This document shows, piece after piece, positions 13,648 through 20,714 of a stretch of DNA of 22,056 nucleotides; positions within the stretch are counted from its first letter, which is position 1, and each line of letters starts with the position of its first letter. The notes beneath the pieces are model-generated. The model was not told where the DNA came from. It made no database searches and saw only the letters and a program-made list of their open reading frames with translations. The translations under genes were made by a program, and so were the position numbers. Source of the stretch: JBBSEZ01 sp038239195 (GTDB lineage Bacteria; Planctomycetota; Planctomycetia; Gemmatales; Gemmataceae); NCBI GenBank assembly GCA_038239195.1, contig JBBSEZ010000130.1, positions 1 to 22,056 of the forward strand, in the 5' to 3' direction.

Positions 13648-14408
13648 TATTTCAGTTCGACGATCTCGATCGCGATGCAGGAGACGTTGTCGCGCGAGCC
13701 CTGGTCGAGGGCGAGCTGGCCCAGACCGTCGGCGCATTCCTGAACGTCGGCCTTGTCCTTGATGAACGTCAGCAGCTGCTCGTCGGGCACGGCGCCGGTC
13801 AGGCCGTCGGTGCAGAGCAGGAAGCGATCGCCCGCCTGGGCCTGCACGACCTTGACCTCGGGGCCTTCTCCCACCTCGTTCGAGCCGAGGTACTTCCACA
13901 GCACGTTCTTGTAGCGGTGGTTGCGCGCCTCGGCGGCGCTGATGGTCTTGGCCTCGACGAGGGCCTGGGCGATGGAGTGATCGACGGTGAGCTGCTCGAT
14001 CTTCTTGCCGCGGACGTGGTAGACGCGGCTGTCGCCCATGCCGGTCACGTAGAGGAGCGAGCTGCCCTTGCGCCACAGGGTCACGACGATGGTCGTGCCC
14101 ATGTTCTTCAGCTCGCGGTCGAGGGCGGCCATCGCCATGATTTCTTCGTTGGCCTGGACGATGGAACGGCGCAGGACGCTCTTGGTTTCTTCGTTGCCCA
14201 TTGCGCTGCTGAGGTGTTTCTTCAGCTCGCGCGGGACGATCTCGATGGCACGTTTGCTGGCGACCTCCCCGGCAGCTTGCCCACCCATGCCGTCGGCGAC
14301 GAGGCACACGGTCATGTCGGGGAACTGCTTGACGTCGATGGAGTCTTCGTTGTTTTCGCGATAGTTGCCCAGCAACGTACACTTGCCGATGTTCAACGCC
14401 AGGGCCAT
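13647..14408 (-). CDS. PP2C-type protein Ser/Thr phosphatase
   Basis: A 253-aa metal-dependent (PPM/PP2C) phosphatase that removes phosphate from Ser/Thr of proteins and would oppose Hanks-type kinases such as the one at the left edge. All core motifs are present: GNYRENNEDS at residues 14-23, VADGMGG at 37-43 (metal ligand Asp39), NMGTT at 102-106, GDSRVY at 125-130, LLCTDGLTG at 197-205 (Asp201) and RDNVS at 239-243 (Asp240). It is of the short, stand-alone bacterial type (like PstP or Stp catalytic domains) without membrane segment. ATG 14408 is chosen because GAGGTGG precedes it and the protein then begins at the family's first strand; the frame stays open to 14579. It is transcribed alone, divergent from the DUF151 gene. 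Its kinase partner is not next to it. Confidence 0.93.
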   Translation of the reverse strand: MALALNIGKCTLLGNYRENNEDSIDVKQFPDMTVCLVADGMGGQAAGEVASKRAIEIVPRELKKHLSSAMGNEETKSVLRRSIVQANEEIMAMAALDRELKNMGTTIVVTLWRKGSSLLYVTGMGDSRVYHVRGKKIEQLTVDHSIAQALVEAKTISAAEARNHRYKNVLWKYLGSNEVGEGPEVKVVQAQAGDRFLLCTDGLTGAVPDEQLLTFIKDKADVQECADGLGQLALDQGSRDNVSCIAIEIVELK

Positions 14409-14817
14409 GGGGCCACCTCGTCGGTATTCGGGTCTGCCACAGCGAACGCGAAAGGGCCGTGCCGGCACCGGCCGCCCCTTCTGGCCCCCCGTCACGGTCC
14501 CTTTCGGGAACGGTTTCTTCGAGCGACAAGGCCCAAAGCCGTTCCAAGACCGCGCAGGGCACTCCCTCCACCTTTTCAATCCTAACGCACGATTTCGGTT
14601 TTACCAGTCTCTCTTCCTTGAATTGACTTGCCGAGCTCTACGTTGCCCCTCTTTGGATGGGGGCGCGACTCGGGCTGTCTCGCCTCGCCGGGCCTCCCCC
14701 TGCTCTTGCTCGACCGCTTTTGCAAGCGCTATAATGCACGGAGCTTTCGGCGGCTGGGTGGGCCCTGCGGGCCGCCCCGCCGGCGCCGAACGATCTTCTG
14801 CCGAAAGAGAGGCTGCC
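14409..14817. other. 409-base divergent intergenic region
   Basis: The region separates the phosphatase gene (minus) from the DUF151 gene (plus). It holds the plus-strand promoter at 14706-14735 and the leader of the DUF151 mRNA, with a small GGCCC-TGC-GGGCC hairpin at 14761-14773. An inverted repeat GGAACGG at 14507-14513 with CCGTTCC at 14539-14545, and a GTGCCGGCAC palindrome at 14459-14468, lie on the phosphatase side. No clear promoter for the phosphatase was found and no protein-coding frame is convincing. Confidence 0.5.
14706..14735 (+). promoter_or_regulatory. Sigma70-type promoter of the DUF151 operon
   Basis: TTGCTC at 14706-14711 and a perfect TATAAT at 14730-14735 are 18 bases apart. 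RNA would begin near 14742 and have a leader of about 75 bases. It should drive the three genes up to 16519. Confidence 0.6.
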
Positions 14818-15216
14818 GTGCCGGTCCACATGGAGCTCAAGCGGATCATCATCAGCGAGGTCCACGAGCAGCAAGTGATCATGCTCAAGGAGGTGGATGG
14901 CGACCGCAATTTTTCCATCATGATCGGCATCTTCGAGGCGACCAGCATCGACCGGCGCGTCAAGCACCTGCCGTCGCCCCGCCCGCTCACGCACGACCTC
15001 GTCGCCACCACCATCGACCAGCTCGGCGGCGAGCTGCGCGACATCTTCATCAGCGAGCTGCGCGACCACACTTACTACGCCAAGTTGCGCATCCGGCAAA
15101 ACGGCGAGATGGTCGAGGTCGATAGCCGGCCCAGCGATGCCATCGCGCTCGCCGTCACCGCCAACGTGCCCATCTACGTCGCCGAGGACGTCCTCGAAGA
15201 GGTCTGCGGCGATTGA
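14818..15216 (+). CDS. Bifunctional nuclease family protein (DUF151)
   Basis: A 132-aa cytoplasmic protein of the DUF151/BFN family, named for a plant protein with DNase and RNase activity; the bacterial role is little known. The family pattern is clear: MELKRIIISEVHEQQVIMLK at residues 5-24, the IGIFEATSIDRRV core at 36-48, RPLTHDL at 55-61, and VDSRPSDAIALAV at 101-113, the best-conserved motif of the family. The GTG at 14818 is used because AGAGAGG lies just upstream and relatives begin M-P-V-x-M-E-L; the ATG at 14830 is an alternative. It is short compared with members having a UVR domain at the C-terminus, but typical for planctomycetes. The next gene begins 16 bases after the stop. Confidence 0.9.
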   Translation: MPVHMELKRIIISEVHEQQVIMLKEVDGDRNFSIMIGIFEATSIDRRVKHLPSPRPLTHDLVATTIDQLGGELRDIFISELRDHTYYAKLRIRQNGEMVEVDSRPSDAIALAVTANVPIYVAEDVLEEVCGD

Positions 15217-15232
15217 CCCGGAGCCATCTTTC

Positions 15233-15685
15233 ATGCCTGCCCCCCACCGCCTGCTCGCCCTGGCCGTCTTCCTGCTGCTCGGCCATGCCCCCTTTGCCTC
15301 CGGGCAACCGACCTACAAGTTGGAGGTCAAGCCCGAGCACAAGCCCGCGGCGACGCTGAAGTGGCAGGGCGGCAAGTTCGTTCGCTCCGACGTGGCCGAC
15401 GACCCCGGCTTTCGGCTCCAGGTTCACTTCAAGAAGGACGGCAAGAGCGTTGCCGTCGTCGAGGCGCGGGCCTCGAAAGAAGTCGCCCCCCCGCCGACGC
15501 TCGCGCCGGGCAACTACACGGTTGTCCTGGAGCTGTTTTATCCCAATTACAAGGCCGGGACCGCGCCCAAGGGCACGTACAAGCCCGTGAGCAACCTCCT
15601 GGCGTTCCGCATCGAGGCCGGCCCGCCGGCCCGTGTCGTGCTGGTCGAACCGCCGAAGAAAGAGATACCAGCCCCCAAGCGCTGA
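15233..15685 (+). CDS. Small secreted protein of unknown function
   Basis: A 150-aa protein with a Sec signal peptide (HRLLALAVFLLLGHAPFASG, residues 5-24, likely cleavage before Gln25). The mature part reads as a beta-sandwich-like domain: PTYKLEVKPEHKPAATLKWQ, FRLQVHFKKDGKSVAVVEAR, then APGNYTVVLELFYPNY at about 90-105, as in Ig-like or carbohydrate-binding folds. It ends in a Lys/Pro-rich tail. No enzyme motifs are visible and I do not recognise a family. The ATG at 15233 has GGAG about 10 bases upstream. It lies 16 bases after the DUF151 gene and 24 before the next, so all three share a transcript. A periplasmic or surface-bound role is inferred. Confidence 0.75.
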   Translation: MPAPHRLLALAVFLLLGHAPFASGQPTYKLEVKPEHKPAATLKWQGGKFVRSDVADDPGFRLQVHFKKDGKSVAVVEARASKEVAPPPTLAPGNYTVVLELFYPNYKAGTAPKGTYKPVSNLLAFRIEAGPPARVVLVEPPKKEIPAPKR

Positions 15686-15709
15686 GCGGGCTCGGGGGGA
15701 GGGGGAGCC

Positions 15710-16519
15710 ATGTCCGGCGTGGAACAACTGCGAGAGGCCCATGCGCAGATCAAAGAGCGGGCGACGCGGCTCGTCGGCGGGCTGGAGGACATTCCGCGCC
15801 GGGCGGCGCTCTTGCACGGCACCTACCTGGATTCGGGGGGCAACCACACTTTCCCGCAGATCGCCGCCCATGGGGCGCTGTGGGCGTTCGGTTTCTTCGA
15901 GGTGGGCGGCCGGCTCGGGCGATTGATCGCCACCCGCTACTTCTACAACCCCCGCGAGCGGGCCTATCGTCTGGGCCTTCTGGAACAGTTCGCCGGAGGA
16001 TTTCGGCTCGTCAACCGCTCTGTGTGCATCGACACCTGGACCAACTACCACTTCGTCCGAGACTGTGGCCGCGAGCCGGGCGCCGATCAGGTGGTGCCTG
16101 CCCCGCTGTTGGCGGCGATCAACCGCGTTCACGCGGCGCGCCGGGCCGGGGCGGAACTGAGCGAGGTGGAGAAGCGCGACGTGTTTTGCCAGTCGTTCTA
16201 CTGGGAGCAGGAGCTGACCGTGGCGCCCGGGGTGAAGGCGGCCATCGATCAGTTCCAGTGCCGCGTGATGAAGTTCCTCTGCCTGCATCCGGTGGTGCGC
16301 TTCGCCTACTTCCCCTCGGGGCGCTACCTGCTGTTCCGCAACTTTGCCAACACGTCGGAGCGCATCCACAAGGGACTGCAAGCCTACGACTTCGCCCGCC
16401 GCCTGGGCTGGCGCGGGGTGGTGGACGCGATGCGGAGCTACAGGCTGATGCCCGCCGATTTCTTTCGCAACCCCGCCGGGCATACGCGCCGGCTCGTGGA
16501 AGAGGGGGCCCCAGGCTAA
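15710..16519 (+). CDS. 269-aa protein of unknown function
   Basis: Not recognised. The protein is soluble and largely helical, without signal peptide. Aromatic and His-rich motifs stand out: LHGTYLDSGGNHTFPQIAAH at residues 35-54, ALWAFGFFEVGGRL at 56-69, RYFYNPRERAYRLGLL at 76-91, CIDTWTNYHFVRD at 105-117, then ELTVAPGVKAAIDQFQCRVM and a C-terminal YFPSGRYLLFRNFANTSERI. The conserved-looking His, Asp and Arg hint at an enzyme, but no known active-site signature is met. ATG 15710 has a long GGGGGAGGGGGAG site just ahead. It is third in the DUF151 operon. The stop TAA at 16517-16519 interlocks with the stop of the convergent HTH gene. Confidence 0.75.
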   Translation: MSGVEQLREAHAQIKERATRLVGGLEDIPRRAALLHGTYLDSGGNHTFPQIAAHGALWAFGFFEVGGRLGRLIATRYFYNPRERAYRLGLLEQFAGGFRLVNRSVCIDTWTNYHFVRDCGREPGADQVVPAPLLAAINRVHAARRAGAELSEVEKRDVFCQSFYWEQELTVAPGVKAAIDQFQCRVMKFLCLHPVVRFAYFPSGRYLLFRNFANTSERIHKGLQAYDFARRLGWRGVVDAMRSYRLMPADFFRNPAGHTRRLVEEGAPG

Positions 16520-16755
16520 CTCGCCGCCCCCGCGACGAGTTGCTTCACGTTCTCCGTCGTCAGCGCCGTCAAGTAGCGCTCGACGTCGGCCGCCTTCCAG
16601 CGCACCAGTTTGCGGTTGTAGCGGATCGGCTGGGGGAGGTCGCCGCGCGCCAGCAGGCGCCACAGCGTCCGCACGCTTACCGCCAAACGATCCGCCACCT
16701 GCTGCGACGTCAACAAGTCGTGGCCCTCCTTCGGGCCCGACACGGGCGTGGCCAT
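16516..16755 (-). CDS. Excisionase/AlpA-like helix-turn-helix DNA-binding protein
   Basis: A 79-aa DNA-binding protein of the MerR-like winged-helix group used by excisionases and AlpA regulators. Residues 14-53 carry the fold: LLTSQQVADRLAVSVRTLWR (helix-turn-helix), then RGDLPQPIRYNRKLVRW (wing), where the final R-W pair is typical. The tail AADVERYLTALTTENVKQL is helical. Proteins like this regulate mobile-element excision, but many stand alone in planctomycete chromosomes with unknown targets; no integrase is visible in this window. ATG 16755 has GGAGG close upstream. The gene is convergent with the 269-aa gene, and the stop codons of the two overlap (16516-16518 and 16517-16519). Confidence 0.85.
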   Translation of the reverse strand: MATPVSGPKEGHDLLTSQQVADRLAVSVRTLWRLLARGDLPQPIRYNRKLVRWKAADVERYLTALTTENVKQLVAGAAS

Positions 16756-16803
16756 GACAGCCTCCGTGATCTCTCGCGCTCGGCTGGGACTTTGAACGGT
16801 TGT

Positions 16804-16832
16804 ACACTACAGTAGAGCAACGGATGTTGCAA
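16804..16832 (-). promoter_or_regulatory. Candidate promoter and operator of the HTH gene
   Basis: On the minus strand TTGCAA (16832-16827) and TAGTGT (16809-16804) are 17 bases apart, giving a leader of about 42 bases. The palindrome CTAC-A-GTAG at 16807-16815 overlaps the -10 box and could be an operator for the HTH protein itself; that is inference. Confidence 0.4.
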
Positions 16833-16877
16833 GAGGAAAGGGCTTGTGGTGAAAGAGGGCATCGAGAAAGAGGTGTG

Positions 16878-16921
16878 GGCACGGGGCCTGACGGGACTCG
16901 CGATCCGTCAGGCCCCGTGCC
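16878..16921 (-). terminator. 17-bp perfect hairpin, possible terminator of the moxR operon
   Basis: Bases 16878-16894 are fully complementary to 16905-16921, with a 10-base loop. It lies 282 bases beyond the stop of the last gene of the moxR-DUF58-transglutaminase operon on the minus strand, followed there by a pyrimidine-rich stretch (CTCTTTCTC) rather than a true T tract. It may instead belong to an unannotated small RNA. The structure is certain, the function is not. Confidence 0.5.
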
Positions 16922-17202
16922 AGGGGGAAGTGTGCATGCGGGGGAAAATCAAAACCTCAAAGTTCGGGGACTCGCTACCCGACTTCGATGAGATGGATAG
17001 AAAGCAAGGGTCGTGCCAATCGTATCGGCGTGCGAACCGAGAGGGGAGGACTTCACGCAACAACAAGGGCAGATTGACGTTGTGGAACGTAACGGGCTGA
17101 AGGGGGTGGGGCCGGGAAGAGGGGGGGCAGCCCTGTGGGGGGAATGTGTACGTTTTCGCGGCAGGGGGGCGTGCGATTCTGCGTCAGTTGGGCGATTTCA
17201 CT

Positions 17203-19464
17203 TCAAGGGGCGCGATGAGGAAGGATGGTCGCTTTGGCTCGAGCCGGGGGCGCCGTGCCTTTCAGCGCCGCCGCCATCTCGTCCAGGCGCGTCTCGACCT
17301 CCCGCGCTTCTGCCTCGTCGAGCGCCTGCCCGCCAAAGCGCACGCGATAGAGTAACTCGACGATGCGCCCCGGGACGTTCGCGAGCGCGGCGGCGGCCCC
17401 CAGGGCGAGTGCCGTCTCGGCGGCTGCGGCGAGCTCGCGCGGGGTCTGGCCCACTGTCGGGCGCAAGCGCGCGCGGCGCGCGAGCAACTTCAGCAAGCGC
17501 GCGTAGAACGCGGGCACCGAGGTTGGCAGGGCGCTGCGCCCGCGCCGTCGTCGCCGGAGCCCGAGCCCTGCCCACGTCAACAGCGCCAGGGCCAGCGCCC
17601 CCAGGGCCAGGGCCTCGAGGCGGAGAAGCAGCCGGCCCGAGGGGAGGCCCTCCCACAGGTCGGCTTGCTGGTTGGCGTTGTAGCCGACGATCAGCCCTTG
17701 CCAGACGTCTTGCCCGTTGCGGCGGCGCTCTTCCCACCAGCGCGTCAGGGAGAACGTTCCCGCCGGGGGGGCGTCGGCGTCCGGGGTCGGGTCGAGCACC
17801 ACCCACTCGAAGGCACCGGGCTCGTCGAGGCGCGGTATCAGGGCCTCGACCCAACTGTGGGCGTGGCTCTGGCGCACGAGGTAGTTGCCGTCGCGCTGGG
17901 CCTCGAGGCCGCGGAAGCCCTTCACGAGGCGCGCGGGGATGCCCACACTGCGCAACATCAGCGCCAGCGCCGCGGCGTAGCGCTCGCAGTGGCCCTGCTT
18001 GACGTTCTGGAGGAAATCGAGGGCCGGATCGAGAGTGGGGTCGTGGCGGCGCTGTTCGAGACTGTAGGTATATTCGCCCGAGTGGGCCAGGTGTTCGCAC
18101 AGGAGTTGAGCGGCAGGCAGGAACTGCTCGTCCGTCAGCCAGGGCCGGAAGAACGCGTTGTCGTCGGGCGGAGGCAGCCTCAGGCCGAAGCGCCGGTGAC
18201 GCGGTTCGCCGGAGAGGCGGCGCAGCAGGTCGGCGGTCCACGGGGCGAGTCGGGCGAGACCAGGCTCTCGGCGCGGGTAGGCCAGCAACCTCTCCTTGTA
18301 TTCGTCGGGGACGCGCAGCGCGGGATAGCGGTCGCGCGCGGCGTCGGGGCCCCGGATTTGGCGGTAGCGGTATTCGCCGGGGACGAGATAGAAGCGAGGC
18401 AGCACGGTGCCGGCGCTCTCGCCGAACAGGGGCAGCTCGCGCTGCTGGCGCTTGCCCAGCACGAGGACCGGCAAGGCCCCGCGGACCGGGCCCAGGCGCA
18501 CCGGGTCGGCCAGAAACAGTCCGCCGGCGCGCTCGAGTTGCACGGTGAAATGCAGGTCGGAGCCGCCCGGCGGGACGACCACCGGCTCGCGCGGCGCGCG
18601 GAAGATGGGCATGCTCGTCGGGTGTAAGAGGCTGGTCCAGTGGCCGTCCTGGTAGGCGTCGAGCACGGCGCCGCGCCAGCGCTGGTCGCCGGGCAAGTCG
18701 AGCCTGGGCTGGCCATGGGCGTCGAGGGCCTGGACGGTGAAGGCCATGCCGGCGTTGACCTCCACAACGCCCGTGCGGTTGATGTCGATCTCGTCGCCGA
18801 AGCCCGTCTGGGCGGGGCCGTGCTTGGCGGGCTGTCCCGCGAGGCGCTCGAGTGGGCCCCACGGGGGGGCCTCGCCGCGCGGGGTGGCGAGGAAGGCGGG
18901 GACGGCCAGCCCGCCGACGGCCAGCACCCAGCGCAAGGCGAAGCGCGCCCAGCGCGGCGGCGCGGGCGGGCCTGCCCGTTGGGCGGCGTGTTGCTCGGCC
19001 TGCCGGGAGTGGGCGGCCAGGGAGCACAGGGCGCAGGCGACGTAGTGTACCAGCAGGGCGCCGAAGACGAAGCCCGTCGTCAGCACGCCGCCGAGGCCGA
19101 CCTGCAACAGCCCCAGGCCGTGGAGCAGCCAGAAATCGCCCGGGGTGCGCGGGCGGTACAACTTGACCAGCGTGAGGGCCATCAGCACCGGCCCGACGTA
19201 GGGCAGCCAGGAGCCGAGCTCCTGGGAGCGCCGGGCGAAGAGCAAGCCGGTGCCCAGCGCGATCAGCACGCCCAGCGCGTTGGCGCTCCAGGCCGTCAAC
19301 GCCCAGCGGCCCTCGACCCAGCAGGCCGCCCCCACCAGCAGCAGGAAGGGCGGCAGCAGCAGTTGCAGCTCCGGCAGGAAGTCGCGCTCGGCGTAGGTCA
19401 GGCACGTGCCGGCCAGCGCCAGCGTCAGGTGCTGCAACAGGCGAGGCGCCAGATCGGCACGCAT
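17203..19464 (-). CDS. TgpA-like membrane transglutaminase (DUF3488-transglutaminase-DUF4129)
   Basis: A 753-aa inner-membrane protein with the TgpA plan. Residues 1-205 hold about six membrane helices (for example LTLALAGTCLTYA, LQLLLPPFLLLVGAACW, VGPVLMALTLVKL, VLAVGGLAVPAFLA), a DUF3488-like part. A large periplasmic domain follows with the transglutaminase triad: Cys493 in KQGHCERYA, His536 in SHAHSWVE and Asp558 in VVLDPTPD. One more membrane helix (LLLRLEALALGALALALLTW, near 630-650) precedes a cytoplasmic tail with FYARLLKLLARR and TPRELA, as in DUF4129. TgpA of Pseudomonas is needed for growth and acts as a protein-modifying transglutaminase; the substrate here is unknown. ATG 19464 has GAGGG upstream and lies 14 bases after the DUF58 stop; the longer frame to 19839 is antisense-like low-complexity and rejected. 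It is the last gene of the operon. Confidence 0.92.
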   Translation of the reverse strand: MRADLAPRLLQHLTLALAGTCLTYAERDFLPELQLLLPPFLLLVGAACWVEGRWALTAWSANALGVLIALGTGLLFARRSQELGSWLPYVGPVLMALTLVKLYRPRTPGDFWLLHGLGLLQVGLGGVLTTGFVFGALLVHYVACALCSLAAHSRQAEQHAAQRAGPPAPPRWARFALRWVLAVGGLAVPAFLATPRGEAPPWGPLERLAGQPAKHGPAQTGFGDEIDINRTGVVEVNAGMAFTVQALDAHGQPRLDLPGDQRWRGAVLDAYQDGHWTSLLHPTSMPIFRAPREPVVVPPGGSDLHFTVQLERAGGLFLADPVRLGPVRGALPVLVLGKRQQRELPLFGESAGTVLPRFYLVPGEYRYRQIRGPDAARDRYPALRVPDEYKERLLAYPRREPGLARLAPWTADLLRRLSGEPRHRRFGLRLPPPDDNAFFRPWLTDEQFLPAAQLLCEHLAHSGEYTYSLEQRRHDPTLDPALDFLQNVKQGHCERYAAALALMLRSVGIPARLVKGFRGLEAQRDGNYLVRQSHAHSWVEALIPRLDEPGAFEWVVLDPTPDADAPPAGTFSLTRWWEERRRNGQDVWQGLIVGYNANQQADLWEGLPSGRLLLRLEALALGALALALLTWAGLGLRRRRRGRSALPTSVPAFYARLLKLLARRARLRPTVGQTPRELAAAAETALALGAAAALANVPGRIVELLYRVRFGGQALDEAEAREVETRLDEMAAALKGTAPPARAKATILPHRAP

Positions 19465-19478
19465 GACAGGGCCCTCGG

Positions 19479-20696
19479 TCACGCAACAGGTAGGGGAGCG
19501 CGCCCCTCTTCGGGCTGGGGGGCTGGAGGCTCGTAGAAATCGAGCTCGTTCATCGCGTCGGCGCTCAGCGCGGCGAGCGGGCGGCCCAGGCGCTGGCGCA
19601 AGGCCACCGCCAGGGCGCTGGGACCGGCGCTCACCACCACCACGGCGGGCTGGCTGCGCCGCAAATCGCTCCCAAGCCGGGCTACCACCTCGGAGGCAGG
19701 GCTCGCCGGCGTCGGCTGCACGAGGGCGAGGGCCTCGAGCACGCGCTGCGCGTGGTCGGGCCCGGTAAAGCCGTCCAGCAGCGGGCCCTCGGGGCCGGCA
19801 ATCGCCAGCGCGAGGCGATCGCCGCGCCGGCGGCACCACTCCCAGCAGAGGGCGGCAGCCAGGCTGACGGCCGACTCGAAGCGCTCCCCGACGCCAGGAT
19901 CGAGCGCGACGGAGGGGTCGAAGATCACCAGCAGGTCATCGCCCGGCAGGGCCTCGAACTCGCGCACCATCAATTCCCCGCGCCGCGCCGAGGTGCGCCA
20001 GTGAATGGCGCGAGGGCTGTCGCCGCTGCGGTAGGCGCGCAGCCCGTGGACCTCGTCCTGGGCCACCGCGTGGCGGAGGCCCGCCCGGCGCACGTGCGCG
20101 CGCTGCTCGCGCATTTCCGTCGAGCGCAAATAGCGACGAAGCCGGGAGCGCTCCACGTTTCCCAGGCGCGGCAGGACGAGGATTTCGCCGGCGGGCGCGA
20201 GCTGGGCGCTGCGCGAGACGAGCCCGAACGGATGGCCGCTGATCGCCCGCACCGGCCCCCAGGCGTGCCGGCCGCGTTGCGGCCACACCACCTTTTCGCG
20301 CAGGATTAGCTCGGGGCTCCTCGCCAACCGCTCCACGAACCAGGCGAGGGAGCGCGCCGGCGCGTTGTCGCCGAGGGGCATCTCGATGCGCACGCTCATG
20401 CAGGCACCGCGCGGGGGCCCGTCCACTCGCACCTCGAGCTGCGCGGGAGCGCCGGCGAAGACGGGCTGCGCGAAAAGGGGCCGTGCCCGGGCGCGGCGCA
20501 GCCGGCGCCCGGCGACGAACAGGTTGAGCGCCAGCACCGCCGCCATCGCGTAGCCGAGCAGGGCCAGCAGGTTGATGTTCTTGAACAGCCCCAGGCCGAC
20601 GAGCAGCAGCGTCGTCAACAGCCAGCACTGGCCGGCGCTCGCGATGCGCAAGCCGGTGCGCCTCTCCTTCGCGCCAGGCCCCTGTTGGTTCGCCAT
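19479..20696 (-). CDS. DUF58 domain protein
   Basis: A 405-aa membrane protein of the DUF58 family found next to MoxR ATPases. Two hydrophobic segments lie at residues 22-38 and 42-62 (WLLTTLLLVGLGLF, LLALLGYAMAAVLALNLFVA). A domain of beta strands follows, and then the signature GLRAYRSGDSPRAIHWRTSA with Asp226 in the GDSPR motif, followed by RRGELMVREFE. The C-terminal 150 residues resemble a von Willebrand A fold (DDLLVIFDPSVALDP and VVVVSAGPSAL), although the full metal-site motif is not evident. Members are thought to be clients or adaptors of MoxR chaperone activity. The ATG at 20696 has a very good GGGAGGAG site. It lies 18 bases after moxR and 14 before the transglutaminase gene. Confidence 0.92.
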   Translation of the reverse strand: MANQQGPGAKERRTGLRIASAGQCWLLTTLLLVGLGLFKNINLLALLGYAMAAVLALNLFVAGRRLRRARARPLFAQPVFAGAPAQLEVRVDGPPRGACMSVRIEMPLGDNAPARSLAWFVERLARSPELILREKVVWPQRGRHAWGPVRAISGHPFGLVSRSAQLAPAGEILVLPRLGNVERSRLRRYLRSTEMREQRAHVRRAGLRHAVAQDEVHGLRAYRSGDSPRAIHWRTSARRGELMVREFEALPGDDLLVIFDPSVALDPGVGERFESAVSLAAALCWEWCRRRGDRLALAIAGPEGPLLDGFTGPDHAQRVLEALALVQPTPASPASEVVARLGSDLRRSQPAVVVVSAGPSALAVALRQRLGRPLAALSADAMNELDFYEPPAPQPEEGRAPLPVA

Positions 20697-20714
20697 TTGC
20701 TCGCTCCTCCCTCT

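Larger units (their letters stand above)
16756..17202. other. 447-base gene-poor region
   Basis: This stretch lies between the HTH gene and the end of the transglutaminase gene. It holds the HTH promoter (16804-16832), a very strong hairpin (16878-16921) and G-rich runs at 17097-17170. Its bases are more mixed than in neighbouring genes. A GTG-initiated frame at 16846-17100 (84 codons) has an AGAGGAAAGGG site ahead but no recognisable motif, mixed codon use and the hairpin inside it, so it is not called. No tRNA-like T-loop sequence was seen. Confidence 0.5.

Noticed and set aside
16846..17100. 84-codon frame with a reasonable ribosome-binding site
   Set aside because: No recognisable motif, codon use unlike neighbours, and a 17-bp hairpin inside it; described under the intergenic region instead.
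16756..17202. Search for a tRNA or attachment site next to the excisionase-like gene
   Set aside because: No T-loop (GGTTCGAATCC-like) sequence, no direct repeats and no integrase were seen, so a mobile element cannot be supported.
19465..19839. N-terminal extension of the transglutaminase frame
   Set aside because: Arg/Ala/Pro-rich residues in the other frame of the DUF58 gene; membrane helices begin right after the ATG at 19464.
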